DNA of 64,000 nt from JBHJHP01 sp042219855 (lineage in GTDB: Bacteria > Bacteroidota > Bacteroidia > Bacteroidales > UBA5342), in the NCBI RefSeq assembly GCF_042219855.1, contig NZ_JBHJHP010000001.1:62001-126000 (forward strand), given 5' to 3'. Below, in pieces: positions 41,826 through 50,766 of the stretch. Every line of letters begins with the position of its first letter. Within the stretch, counting starts at the first letter, position 1. Under the pieces are notes generated by a model. That model was given only the letters and a program-made list of their open reading frames with translations, searched no databases and was not told where the DNA came from. A program made the position numbers and the translations under genes.

Positions 41826-42632
41826 TTATAGCCATCCGTTAAAGTAAAACATGTTATTAAAACAATTTCTCAGATCCGCCTCCTGTTCAAATATTCCGTA
41901 AAATGTCGATCCGCTTCCCGACATAGATGCATATAGTGCACCGTTTGCATAAAGGATTTCTTTTAGTCTGATCAATTCAGGAAATGATTTAAATACTGAA
42001 TTCTCAAAATCATTCTTAAGTACCTGCTTCCATTCGCTCACCGGTAACTGAATAATATCTGAGATGGATAGTTCAGGCATTGACGGTTTTACATTTTTAT
42101 AAGCCAGAGGAGTAGGTATGCCTACAGCGGGCTTTACTAAAACAAGAAAATAATCTTTCAGGCTAAATTCCACTGGTTTTATTATATCTCCAATCCCGCT
42201 TACCAATGCAGGCTTGTTATAAATAAAAAAAGGACAATCGGCACCAATCAATACCGAAAGATCAGCGAGCTGCTGTTCGTTCAGATGTAATTTGAAAAGT
42301 TCATTAAGCCCGGAAAGACAAAAAGATGCATCTGACGAACCTCCGCCGAGACCTCCGCCAAATGGAATGGATTTATGCAAATGAATATTTACCGGTGACA
42401 AGCTGTATTTTGCCTTTAAAATATTATAGGCTTTAAGAACCAGATTATCATCAGGTTTTGAGTCCAGTTTGATCCCTGTTTCACTAAAGCTGAATTCTTC
42501 CGATACAGCAATCTCAAGTTTATCCCTGAGGGGAACAGGATAGAACAGTGATTCTAAATTGTGATAACCATCGGGTCGTTTATTTATGATGTTCAGCCCT
42601 AGATTGATTTTGGCATTTGGATAAAGGATCAT
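41826..42632 (-). CDS. ispE: 4-diphosphocytidyl-2-C-methyl-D-erythritol kinase
   Basis: IspE phosphorylates CDP-ME in the MEP isoprenoid pathway. The ATG at 42632 starts MILYPNAKINLGLNI, the conserved N-terminal GHMP substrate motif; the longer frame upstream is unrelated. The ATP-binding loop PFGGGLGGGSSDASF and C-terminal MSGSGSTFYGIF are intact, and length (268) is normal. ispH, another MEP gene, lies at 48908, but not in an operon. Confidence 0.95.
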   Translation of the reverse strand: MILYPNAKINLGLNIINKRPDGYHNLESLFYPVPLRDKLEIAVSEEFSFSETGIKLDSKPDDNLVLKAYNILKAKYSLSPVNIHLHKSIPFGGGLGGGSSDASFCLSGLNELFKLHLNEQQLADLSVLIGADCPFFIYNKPALVSGIGDIIKPVEFSLKDYFLVLVKPAVGIPTPLAYKNVKPSMPELSISDIIQLPVSEWKQVLKNDFENSVFKSFPELIRLKEILYANGALYASMSGSGSTFYGIFEQEADLRNCFNNMFYFNGWL

Positions 42633-42822
42633 TGGATCAGTTTTAAGCAAAAATAAGCATAGAAAATGAATAACCTGATATCCAAAGGTAAAAGGCGAAA
42701 AGACAGCAAACTTTTCACAACTTATAAACAAAAAAGCCTTACTGTATTTTTTTGACTGTAAGTACGATATAAAAGTCATCAACAAACTCGTCTTTCCATC
42801 CTGATTTATCCGATGTGTTTGC

Positions 42823-42830
42823 TAAATTTG
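42823..42830 (+). promoter_or_regulatory. Bacteroidota -7 box for dnaB
   Basis: TAAATTTG is a full match to TAnnTTTG, about 66 bases before the dnaB ATG; the -33 element is not clear. Confidence 0.35.
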
Positions 42831-42896
42831 ACCTCAGTTTCTACCTGGAGGAACCTACTAATTTAACATAACACACATTTTTAAACAGGAATAATA

Positions 42897-44426
42897 ATGG
42901 CTCAGAAAAACACGAGGTCTGCTCAGTACAAACCGACAGTCCCTGCAAATGAATTTGGTAAACTTCCGCCGCAGGCAATTGAACTGGAAGAAGCGGTACT
43001 TGGTGCACTGATGCTCGAAAAAAGCGCTTATCCGGCTGTTGGTGATATACTTAAGTCAGATTCATTTTATAAAGAGTCACATCAGAAAATATATTCAGCT
43101 GTTGTTGATCTTTTTTCCAAGGAAGAACCGATCGACCTGCTCACTGTAACTGAGCAGCTGAAAAAGAAAGGATTACTTGAGGAAATAGGTGGGCCTGTAT
43201 ATATTTCCCAGTTAACGACCAAGGTAGCTTCTGCAGCACATATTGAATACCATGCCCGGATTATCGCACAGAAATATCTTCAGCGTGAGCTGATACGCGT
43301 TTCTACAGAAATTCAGAATAATGCCTATGATGAGAGTCTGGATGTGGATGAGCTTCTGGAATCAGCAGAAAACAGCATCTTTGAGATCTCGCAGGTTGGT
43401 GTTAAAAATGAAACGACACAAATTAACCCGGTTATTGAAGAAGCTATACATAACATCGAGGAAGCATCGAAACAGAAAGAAGGGTTGAGTGGTGTGCCGT
43501 CCGGTTTCAGAAAACTGGATAAAATAACTTCAGGATGGCAGAATTCCGATTTGATTATTCTTGCAGCCCGTCCAGCAATGGGTAAAACAGCCTTCATTCT
43601 TTCGATGACCCGGAATATTGCCCTGGATTTTAACAGACCTATTGCCATTTTTTCCCTTGAAATGAGCAATGTTCAGTTGGTAAACCGTCTTATTTCCAGT
43701 GAATGTGAAATTGAAGGTGAGAAAATTAAAAATGGTCGCCTGAGTCATGAAGAGTGGGACCATTTGAATCATAAAATTAAAAACCTGCAGGATTCTCCCA
43801 TTTTCGTAGATGACACCCCCGGTTTATCCATTTTTGAACTCAGGGCCAAATGTCGAAGACTAAAACAAAAGCATAATATCTCGGCAATCTTTATTGACTA
43901 CCTTCAGTTGATGAATGCAAAAGATATGAAACCGGGAAGCAGGGAGCAGGAGGTAAGTTTGATTTCCCGTTCCCTGAAGGGACTGGCGAAGGAACTGAAT
44001 GTGCCAATCGTTGCGCTTTCGCAGCTCAATCGTGGCGTGGAAGGCAGAACCGGCTATGAAGGTAAGCGACCACAGTTATCAGACCTGCGTGAATCGGGTG
44101 CTATTGAGCAGGATGCGGATATGGTGTTATTTATTCATCGTCCTGAATATTATGGGATTACAGAAGATCCTGACGGAAATGATTTGATTGGGGTTGCTGA
44201 GGTGATCATTGCGAAACACCGAAATGGTGCTACAGGTACTGTTCAGATCAGGTTCAGGAAAGAGCTGGCCAAATTTATTGATCCTGAAGATGATTTCACC
44301 GGGAATTATCCCGGAGCAGGTGAACCCATAACGCTGAGTTCCAAGATGAACAGTTATGAAGAGGACTTCGGCTCACAGTCGAATGATTTTAACAGGCCGG
44401 GAGGTGGTGAGGACCGTCCGTTTTAA
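42897..44426 (+). CDS. dnaB: Replicative DNA helicase DnaB
   Basis: A 509-residue hexameric fork helicase. The N-terminal DnaB domain (about 20-125) begins PPQAIELEEAVLGALML. The RecA-like core has Walker A AARPAMGKTAF, Walker B IFIDYLQLM, the H4-type VALSQLNRGVEGR and LSDLRESGAIEQDADMVLF. The Gln/Gly-rich tail is typical. It is a single gene followed by ftsE. Confidence 0.97.
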   Translation: MAQKNTRSAQYKPTVPANEFGKLPPQAIELEEAVLGALMLEKSAYPAVGDILKSDSFYKESHQKIYSAVVDLFSKEEPIDLLTVTEQLKKKGLLEEIGGPVYISQLTTKVASAAHIEYHARIIAQKYLQRELIRVSTEIQNNAYDESLDVDELLESAENSIFEISQVGVKNETTQINPVIEEAIHNIEEASKQKEGLSGVPSGFRKLDKITSGWQNSDLIILAARPAMGKTAFILSMTRNIALDFNRPIAIFSLEMSNVQLVNRLISSECEIEGEKIKNGRLSHEEWDHLNHKIKNLQDSPIFVDDTPGLSIFELRAKCRRLKQKHNISAIFIDYLQLMNAKDMKPGSREQEVSLISRSLKGLAKELNVPIVALSQLNRGVEGRTGYEGKRPQLSDLRESGAIEQDADMVLFIHRPEYYGITEDPDGNDLIGVAEVIIAKHRNGATGTVQIRFRKELAKFIDPEDDFTGNYPGAGEPITLSSKMNSYEEDFGSQSNDFNRPGGGEDRPF

Positions 44427-44465
44427 TTCGCTTTAATTTTTAGTATCTTCGGAAAAATTTTTTCT

Positions 44466-45146
44466 ATGGAAAACGAATCCGTTGTCATTCGTCTCAAGGA
44501 CGCAGAGATCAGTCACAGGGAACTGGTCGTATTGCGGGATGTTAATCTGGAAGTTAAAAAAGGTGAGTTCATCTATTTAACGGGAAAAACAGGAACGGGC
44601 AAAAGCAGTCTTCTGCGTACACTTTACGCCGATATTCCGTTGCTCAGCGGTGAAGGTGAGGTGGCTGGCTATGACCTGCAAAAACTTAAAAACAGGGAAA
44701 TTCCTTTTTTACGTAGAAAGATTGGCATTGTTTTTCAGGATTTTCAGTTGTTATATGACCGCAATGTCAGTGCAAATCTGGAATTTGTTCTTAAAGCAAC
44801 AAACTGGAAGGATAAAAAGATGATTGATAACAGGATTAATGAGGTTCTGGATCATGTGGGAATGAAAAATAAAGGCTATAAAAAACCCCATGAGCTTTCA
44901 GGAGGAGAGCAGCAGCGTGTTGCTATAGCCAGGGCACTGCTGAATAAGCCGGAACTGATTTTGGCTGATGAACCAACCGGAAATCTTGATTTTGAAACAT
45001 CTACGCAGATAATGAAGATTTTACAGCTGATCAGAGATGAAGGAACCACAATACTTATGGCTACGCATAATTCAAGCCTTCTGGAGGTTTTTCCCGGACG
45101 GGTGATTAATTTTCAGGAAAGTATTTTGGTGGAGGAAAGCAACTGA
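44466..45146 (+). CDS. ftsE: Cell-division-type ABC ATPase FtsE
   Basis: A 226-residue ABC ATPase with Walker A TGKTGTGKSS, Q-loop FQDFQLL, signature LSGGEQQRVA, Walker B LILADEPTGNLD, and H-loop ATHN. The length and the RRKIGIVFQDFQLL stretch match FtsE, which regulates septal peptidoglycan hydrolases with FtsX. No ftsX lies next to it, as is common in Bacteroidota. The MacB/LolD group is the alternative. Confidence 0.82.
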   Translation: MENESVVIRLKDAEISHRELVVLRDVNLEVKKGEFIYLTGKTGTGKSSLLRTLYADIPLLSGEGEVAGYDLQKLKNREIPFLRRKIGIVFQDFQLLYDRNVSANLEFVLKATNWKDKKMIDNRINEVLDHVGMKNKGYKKPHELSGGEQQRVAIARALLNKPELILADEPTGNLDFETSTQIMKILQLIRDEGTTILMATHNSSLLEVFPGRVINFQESILVEESN

Positions 45147-45368
45147 TTATCGTCTTATCAGGGGACGTATCAATTCTTCAAGGCCGTTAACTTTAATTTC
45201 ATACATTTCTTTTAAAAGATTCCCGAGCTTTCCTTCAGGAAAACCTTTCTGTCGGAACCAGACCAGGTAAGGTTCGGGAAGGTCAACCAAATACCTGTTT
45301 TTATATTTTCCGAATGGCATGCGTGTATTCGCCAGCTTTATTAAATGATCTTTATTAAACAGTTCCAT
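45147..45368 (-). CDS. DUF3820 family small protein
   Basis: A 73-residue protein starting at ATG 45368, inside the end of miaA (14-base overlap), so translation is coupled to miaA. The family core MPFGKYKNRYLVDLPEPYLVWF is clear and matches DUF3820, described in Pseudomonas as a quorum-sensing-regulated virulence factor. The function is otherwise unknown. A longer frame to 45404 exists, but lacks family support. Confidence 0.85.
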   Translation of the reverse strand: MELFNKDHLIKLANTRMPFGKYKNRYLVDLPEPYLVWFRQKGFPEGKLGNLLKEMYEIKVNGLEELIRPLIRR

Positions 45369-46293
45369 TAAAAAGTACTTTAACCTTTTCAATTCTTGCT
45401 TCAAGTGGCATCGTTACATCTATCCAGTGAATCTTAAAACCCCGTCGTTCCATCCCTCTGAACCATGTCATTTGCCGTTTGGCAAACTGATGAATGGCAA
45501 TCTCCAGTGATGCGTACATGTCTTCCCGCGAAATTTCACCTGTCACGTATTGGGTTACAAATTTATATTCCAGGCCGTAATAGATTAAATCTTCGGGTGA
45601 GATGCCCTTATCCAGCAGGGTCTTTACCTCTTCAATCATGCCTTCATCAAGACGTGACTTCAACCGGTGACTTATTTTTTTTCTTCGAAGCTCCCTGTCG
45701 ATAGACACACCAATTATCAGCGGACTGATAGCAGGGTATTCCGTATTGTCAATTTCATGCTCCCTGTAGTAATCCGCTATTTCAATCGCCCTGATGGCTC
45801 TTCTTTTAGTATCAGTATCGGTACTGTTGTGCAGTGTTTTATATGTTTTTAAAATTGCTTCAAGTTCAGTTAAGGTGTGAGGTTCCAGTTTTTGTCTTAA
45901 AGCTGTGTTTTTAGGAACATTGACCAGTTTATAACCTTTCAGAACAGCCTCGATATAGAGACCTGTGCCACCGCAGAGCAGAGGAAGTTTGTTTCTGCGC
46001 GATATATCTTCAAATGCAGCTATAAAGTCACGTTGGTATTCGTATACATTATACTTATAGCCTGCATCCACTATATCAATCAGATGGTAGGGAACAGGAG
46101 TTCCCTCAGCGGTATATTCCTGCAGATCCTTACCGGTTCCGATGTCCATTCCCCTGTAAAGCTGACGACTGTCGCCACTGATGATCTCTCCGTTAAACGC
46201 CTTTGCCAATGCTACGGCAAACCCAGTTTTACCGGAAGCCGTGGGACCAACAATTGTAAGCAGATTATATGCCGATTTTGGATCGTTTTTCAT
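45355..46293 (-). CDS. miaA: tRNA dimethylallyltransferase
   Basis: MiaA adds a dimethylallyl group to A37 of tRNAs reading UNN codons. The 312-residue protein starts at ATG 46293; the TTG four codons earlier is not needed. Walker-like P-loop is IVGPTASGKTGFA, followed by ISGDSRQLYRGMDIGTGK, PYHLIDIVD, LLCGGTGLYIEAVLKG and RRAIRAIEI. The C-terminal QFAKRQMTWFRGMER region is conserved. It overlaps the DUF3820 gene. Confidence 0.96.
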   Translation of the reverse strand: MKNDPKSAYNLLTIVGPTASGKTGFAVALAKAFNGEIISGDSRQLYRGMDIGTGKDLQEYTAEGTPVPYHLIDIVDAGYKYNVYEYQRDFIAAFEDISRRNKLPLLCGGTGLYIEAVLKGYKLVNVPKNTALRQKLEPHTLTELEAILKTYKTLHNSTDTDTKRRAIRAIEIADYYREHEIDNTEYPAISPLIIGVSIDRELRRKKISHRLKSRLDEGMIEEVKTLLDKGISPEDLIYYGLEYKFVTQYVTGEISREDMYASLEIAIHQFAKRQMTWFRGMERRGFKIHWIDVTMPLEARIEKVKVLFNGTV

Positions 46294-46348
46294 ATTCCGG
46301 GTCAAAATAACAAAGAAAAAAGTAATATTAGTTAACTGATCAATTTAA

Positions 46349-46381
46349 TTTGCAGGCCATGTATAAAATTGATTAATTTTG
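46349..46381 (+). promoter_or_regulatory. Bacteroidota promoter for the Yip1-like/smpB operon
   Basis: TAATTTTG (46374-46381) is a full -7 match and TTTG (46349-46352) the -33 box at 21-base spacing; the ATG follows 18 bases downstream. Confidence 0.65.
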
Positions 46382-46399
46382 CGCCAATAAACGCATTGT

Positions 46400-46960
46400 A
46401 TGAGTTATAAAACCTTATTTAACCGCTTAAAAAATTTAATCATCTCACCTTCGGCAGAATGGAAGGAAATCGATAAGGAGGAGTTATCAGGACTGAATGC
46501 TGTGCATCAGTTTGCGCTTCCGCTTATTGCTTTATCAGCAATTGCTGCCTTTATCGGTACTGCAATTTACCTTGAAGGTTTTAATGTTGAGGAATCGCTT
46601 AAAAAGGCTTTACTGGTTTTTGTGAGTTTGTTTTCAAGCATCTATGTTTCCATGGGAGCCATATATTTTTTAATGCCTAAATTCAACCTTTCACAGGATC
46701 GTAATAAGGTATTTCGTTTTGTGGCTTATGCATCGGCAGTGATTTTTGCCATAAAATTTATTACAGAGTTGATCCCTGAACTTTTTTTTCTGAAAATACT
46801 GAATTTATACACGGCATTCATTGTCTGGGAAGGTGTAACACCTATATTTGAAGTGAATGAAAAAGATAAAGCCAGTTTTGTGGTATTTTGCTCCTTTGTA
46901 ATCATTGCCGGAAACTATGCCGTATTTAGTTTGTTACGTATATTAATGCCGGGGTTCTGA
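46400..46960 (+). CDS. Yip1-domain inner-membrane protein
   Basis: A 186-residue protein with five TM helices and a short N-terminal cytoplasmic part (SYKTLFNRLKNLIISPSAEW), matching the bacterial Yip1/DUF1282 layout in which an LIxxPxxxW motif precedes the first TM. It starts 18 bases after a strong promoter and lies 2 bases before smpB, so it should be cotranscribed. The role is unknown; Yip1 proteins act in membrane organisation. Confidence 0.8.
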   Translation: MSYKTLFNRLKNLIISPSAEWKEIDKEELSGLNAVHQFALPLIALSAIAAFIGTAIYLEGFNVEESLKKALLVFVSLFSSIYVSMGAIYFLMPKFNLSQDRNKVFRFVAYASAVIFAIKFITELIPELFFLKILNLYTAFIVWEGVTPIFEVNEKDKASFVVFCSFVIIAGNYAVFSLLRILMPGF

Positions 46961-46962
46961 AT

Positions 46963-47421
46963 ATGAATAAAACACAGAATAACATTAATATCAAAAACAA
47001 ACGGGCTGCGTTTGACTATGAACTGATAGAAAAGTTCAATGCCGGTCTTGTGCTGACAGGAACTGAAATAAAATCGATAAGAGATGGCAAGGCCAGTCTT
47101 GTGGATTCTTACTGTTATTTTGCCAATGGGGAATTATGGATTAAATCCATGAATATATCCGAGTATTTTTATGGGTCATACAACAATCACAACTCCACAC
47201 GCGACCGTAAGCTTTTATTACAGAAAAAGGAACTGCGTAAGCTCGACCGGAAAATTAAGGAATCAGGATTGACCATTATTCCGGTCAGACTTTTTATCAA
47301 TGAAAAGGGCTATGCCAAACTGCAGATTGCGCTTGCCAAAGGGAAAAAGGAATACGATAAACGGCAGACCCTAAAGGAGAAAGATGATAAGCGCCAGATG
47401 GATCGTTTTATGAAGCGTTAA
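46963..47421 (+). CDS. smpB: SsrA-binding protein SmpB
   Basis: A 152-residue tmRNA-binding protein needed for trans-translation. Conserved stretches are NKRAAFDYELIEKFNAGLVL, TGTEIKSIRDGKASLVDSY, RKLLLQKKELRKL, and the basic helical tail KEYDKRQTLKEKDDKRQMDR that enters the mRNA channel. It is the second gene after the Yip1-like protein. The tmRNA gene ssrA is not seen in this window. Confidence 0.97.
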   Translation: MNKTQNNINIKNKRAAFDYELIEKFNAGLVLTGTEIKSIRDGKASLVDSYCYFANGELWIKSMNISEYFYGSYNNHNSTRDRKLLLQKKELRKLDRKIKESGLTIIPVRLFINEKGYAKLQIALAKGKKEYDKRQTLKEKDDKRQMDRFMKR

Positions 47422-47479
47422 AGATGATTAAGGCATTTAAATTCAGATAATACTGGATATAACTTTAATATTCAGTTTT

Positions 47480-48085
47480 TCAGGCAATTTCTCCGGCACC
47501 TTCCCGAACTACTTCTGGTTCAGCTAATGTACAGTCAATAACTGTTGAAGGGATATTGCTGCCAAATCCACCGTCAATAACCATATCTACCATATTCCCG
47601 TATTTTTCATGAATCAGTTCAGGATCCGTAATGTATTCAAGAACGGCATCGTCAGAGTGTATGGATGTGCCTACGAGAGGGACACCAAGTAAAGCTGTAA
47701 TTTCTTTAACAATGTTATTGTCCGGAACACGGATACCAATACTTTTTTTCTTACTGCGAAACAGTTTGGGTACATTATTATTCGCTTCAAGAATAAATGT
47801 AAAAGGCCCCGGAAGGTTATTACGCATCAGCTTAAATACCGGATTGGATATGGGTTTGGTGAACTGCGACAGTTGGCTCAGATCGGAACAAAGCAATGAA
47901 AGGTTATAGGAATTTTTCTGCTTTAACTGATGAATCTTATCTATCCCTCTAGGGTTGTTTAAAGAACAGCAAAAGGCATAAATGGTATCAGTTGGAATGA
48001 TGATAACCCCGTTATTCCGGAGTATCTCCACAACTTCTTCAACCTGCTTTGGGTTTGTGTCTTTTTCGTATAATTTCAACAACAT
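47480..48085 (-). CDS. YrdC-domain protein of the TsaC/YciO group
   Basis: A 201-residue YrdC-fold protein, starting at ATG 48085; the longer frame has no support. YrdC motifs are GVIIIPTDTIYAFCCSL, KQKNSYNLSLLC, and NLPGPFTFIL, then KSIGIRVPDNNIV and GTSIHSDDAV. TsaC/Sua5 makes threonylcarbamoyl-AMP for the t6A tRNA modification; the SLLCSDLSQLS and NPVFKLMRN stretches are closer to the YciO subgroup, whose role is less clear. It is divergent from cmk. Confidence 0.85.
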   Translation of the reverse strand: MLLKLYEKDTNPKQVEEVVEILRNNGVIIIPTDTIYAFCCSLNNPRGIDKIHQLKQKNSYNLSLLCSDLSQLSQFTKPISNPVFKLMRNNLPGPFTFILEANNNVPKLFRSKKKSIGIRVPDNNIVKEITALLGVPLVGTSIHSDDAVLEYITDPELIHEKYGNMVDMVIDGGFGSNIPSTVIDCTLAEPEVVREGAGEIA

Positions 48086-48195
48086 AACCGTTCTTTTATG
48101 TGAAAATACGAATAAAAACACCACTATAAGCCTTTTGTGGATAAAAATTGTTTAACTATTTCCATAATCAGAAAAAAGGAGCGCTTAAAGTTTTT

Positions 48196-48203
48196 TATAT
48201 TTG
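48196..48203 (+). promoter_or_regulatory. Bacteroidota -7 box for cmk
   Basis: TATATTTG is a full match to TAnnTTTG, 10 bases before the ATG at 48214. It supports that ATG as the true start, because the longer frame would begin upstream of the promoter. Confidence 0.45.
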
Positions 48204-48213
48204 TTACAAATTA

Positions 48214-48924
48214 ATGATCGTGAGTAGAAAAATAATTATAGCAATTGACGGATATTCTTCCTGTGGCAAGAGCACACTTGCCAAAGATCTGGCAAAAGAA
48301 TTAGGTTATGTGTATGTTGATTCCGGAGCAATGTACCGGGCCGTTACCCTTTACTGCATTGATAATCATATCATACAGGACGGGAATTTACATGCCGAAA
48401 GTCTAAAATTTGCCATGCATGATATTCAGGTTGGATTTCGGTATGATCCCTTGCATAATGAAAATATTACCCTTCTAAACGGAAAAGATGTTGAAAAGGA
48501 GATTCGTTCAATGGAGGTTTCCCGGTTTGTCAGTCAGGTGAGTGCGCTGAAGTACGTTAGAGAGGCCATGGTGCATCTTCAGAGGCAGATTGGAAAAGAA
48601 AAGGGAATCGTTATGGATGGAAGGGATATCGGCACCGTTGTTTTTCCTAAAGCTGAACTTAAGATTTTTCTGGTGGCCAAACCGGAAATCCGGGCTAAAA
48701 GACGGTTTGATGAATTGAAATCAAAAGGATACGAAGTCAGCATTAAGGAAATTGTTGAAAATATTAATCACCGTGATCAATACGATACAAGCAGAGCAGA
48801 GAGTCCGTTACGAAAAGCACTGGATGCCATAGAACTGGATAACAGCTTTCTGAATCCGGGACAACAGCTGGAAAGGGTTCTTTCTATAGCGAGAAAAAAA
48901 ATAGCAGATGGCGTACAAAATTGA
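48214..48924 (+). CDS. cmk: Cytidylate kinase
   Basis: Cmk phosphorylates CMP and dCMP. The 236-residue protein has P-loop IDGYSSCGKSTLA, then YVDSGAMYRAVTL, the NMP-binding insert, VMDGRDIGTVVFPKAELK, and the lid segment RRFDELKSKGY. The start ATG is at 48214, directly after a -7 box. It overlaps ispH by 17 bases, so the two are coupled. Confidence 0.95.
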   Translation: MIVSRKIIIAIDGYSSCGKSTLAKDLAKELGYVYVDSGAMYRAVTLYCIDNHIIQDGNLHAESLKFAMHDIQVGFRYDPLHNENITLLNGKDVEKEIRSMEVSRFVSQVSALKYVREAMVHLQRQIGKEKGIVMDGRDIGTVVFPKAELKIFLVAKPEIRAKRRFDELKSKGYEVSIKEIVENINHRDQYDTSRAESPLRKALDAIELDNSFLNPGQQLERVLSIARKKIADGVQN

Positions 48925-49792
48925 AATTGATGGTGGGTCGGGATTTTGTTTTGGAGTTGTCAATGCCATAAAAAAGGCTGAGGATGTACTGAACAGGGGA
49001 GAAGAACTTTACTGCCTGGGCGATATTGTTCATAACAGCATGGAGGTTGAACGTCTTGAAAAGCTCGGACTGAAAACTATAGATTATCAAACCTTTGAAA
49101 CACTGCAAAACGCTACTGTCTTGTTGCGTGCTCATGGAGAGCCGCCTTCTACCTATGAGACAGCTAAAAGAAACAACATAACACTTATTGATGCTACCTG
49201 TCCTGTTGTTCTTCAACTTCAGAAAAGGGTAAAAAAAGGATATCATTCCGCACAGGAGGGGAAAGGACTCGTGGTGATTTACGGGAAAAAGGGACACGCT
49301 GAAGTAAACGGACTGGTAGGACAAACCAATAACGAAGCTGTAGTGGTGGAGAATGAAGATGATTTGAACGGATTGAATTTCAATCAACCGATATATCTCT
49401 ATTCCCAAACTACAAAACAGGAGGAAGGACTGCTGGATATTGAACACGAAATACTGGACAGACTGGGTGAAAACGGTGTTCTGGAAATGCATAATTCGAT
49501 ATGCAGACAGGTCTCCAGACGTGTGCCGGGAATAAAGGAATTTGCAGAACATAACGATCTGGTTTTATTTGTAAGTGGCAGAAAAAGTTCAAATGGTAAA
49601 ATGCTTTATGAAGCCTGTAAACAGGCGAATGCTGAGTCTTATTTTATATCTTCCGCCGATGAACTGGACTATACCTGGCTGATGGGGAAGCATAACATTG
49701 GAATCTGTGGTGCAACTTCCACGCCCCGCTGGTTAATGGATGAGGTGGCAGAAAAAGTAAAGAAACATCTGGATATATATAAAGCGCTGTAA
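48908..49792 (+). CDS. ispH: 4-hydroxy-3-methylbut-2-enyl diphosphate reductase
   Basis: IspH makes IPP and DMAPP, the last step of the MEP pathway. The 294-residue protein has the three [4Fe-4S] cysteines in GSGFCFGVV, LIDATCPVV, and HNSICRQVSRR, and the substrate strands RAHGEPPSTYE and SGRKSSNGKMLYE. It overlaps cmk by 17 bases. ispE lies 6 kb away. Confidence 0.95.
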   Translation: MAYKIEIDGGSGFCFGVVNAIKKAEDVLNRGEELYCLGDIVHNSMEVERLEKLGLKTIDYQTFETLQNATVLLRAHGEPPSTYETAKRNNITLIDATCPVVLQLQKRVKKGYHSAQEGKGLVVIYGKKGHAEVNGLVGQTNNEAVVVENEDDLNGLNFNQPIYLYSQTTKQEEGLLDIEHEILDRLGENGVLEMHNSICRQVSRRVPGIKEFAEHNDLVLFVSGRKSSNGKMLYEACKQANAESYFISSADELDYTWLMGKHNIGICGATSTPRWLMDEVAEKVKKHLDIYKAL

Positions 49793-49862
49793 TTTGATTA
49801 TTTTTGTGTTGAAATAATTCAGATTATGGATCGTTCTTAAACAGAACGCAAAAAGTGAATAG

Positions 49863-50756
49863 ATGAAGAATCTGATAATTATAGTATTTGTTTTAATCTT
49901 TGGAACAGTAAGCGCACAGGAATTTAATTGTAAAGTGTCTGTAACGCACCGTTCAATCCAAAGCACCAATGTCTCCGTTTTTGAGAATATGGAAAAGACC
50001 ATTAGTGAGTTCATGAATAACCGCAAGTGGACCAATGACGAATTTAAGCCTAAGGAAAGGATTGACTGCAATTTTCTGATCAATCTTACCGATATGCAAA
50101 ATAATGAGAATTTTTCCGGAACGCTGACAATCCAGGCCCGTCGTCCGGTGTATAATTCATCCTACAATACACTGATGTTTAATTATATCGATAAAAACTT
50201 TGCATTTACTTTTGTGGAGTTTGATCCGTTGATATTCAACGAAAACACCTTCGATAATAATCTGACATCGGTCCTTGCATATTATGCGTACATCATTCTG
50301 GGGATGGATTATGACTCCTTTGGACCTATGGGCGGACAACCATTTTTTCAGGTTGCTGAACACATCGTTAATAATGCGCAGAATGCATCAGAATCGGGAT
50401 GGAAAGCCATGGAGAGCAGAACCAACCGTTACTGGCTCATTGAACAACTGTTGCACGATGATTTTAAACCATTCCGGATGTTCATGTACAATTATCACAG
50501 ACAAGGCCTGGACCTGATGGCGGATAATCCGGTTGAAGGATTGAAGAATATAAAGAAGGCTATTCCTACACTGCAGGATCCGTACAGAAAACAACCCACT
50601 GCTATATTATTTCAGATTTTTGCAGACACCAAATACGAAGAGTTTATTAATCTGTTTAAACCGCATGATGCTGCTACCCGAAGCGAGATCGGAACGATTT
50701 TAAAAACGATTGATCCCCAGCACATTCAGGATTATGACAGGATGATTTCTGGTTAA
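49863..50756 (+). CDS. porD: DUF4835 protein, PorD-like T9SS component
   Basis: A 297-residue exported protein with signal MKNLIIIVFVLIFGTVSAQ. DUF4835 features include EFNCKVSVTHRSIQST, FMNNRKWTNDEFKPKERIDC, FTFVEFDPLIFNENTFDNNL, YIILGMDYDSFGPMGG, and SRTNRYWLIEQLL. DUF4835 proteins have been named PorD, a component of the type IX secretion system, which agrees with the T9SS cargo at 23319. It precedes recN by 10 bases in the same direction. Confidence 0.85.
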   Translation: MKNLIIIVFVLIFGTVSAQEFNCKVSVTHRSIQSTNVSVFENMEKTISEFMNNRKWTNDEFKPKERIDCNFLINLTDMQNNENFSGTLTIQARRPVYNSSYNTLMFNYIDKNFAFTFVEFDPLIFNENTFDNNLTSVLAYYAYIILGMDYDSFGPMGGQPFFQVAEHIVNNAQNASESGWKAMESRTNRYWLIEQLLHDDFKPFRMFMYNYHRQGLDLMADNPVEGLKNIKKAIPTLQDPYRKQPTAILFQIFADTKYEEFINLFKPHDAATRSEIGTILKTIDPQHIQDYDRMISG

Positions 50757-50766
50757 ACCTACTTTT

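Noticed and set aside
45369..45404. Longer start for the DUF3820 gene
   Set aside because: The extra residues lie within miaA, do not match the family start, and the internal ATG at 45368 has the normal overlap geometry.
48884..49552. 222-codon minus-strand frame opposite ispH
   Set aside because: Shadow of ispH, whose three cluster cysteines and complete length make it the real gene.
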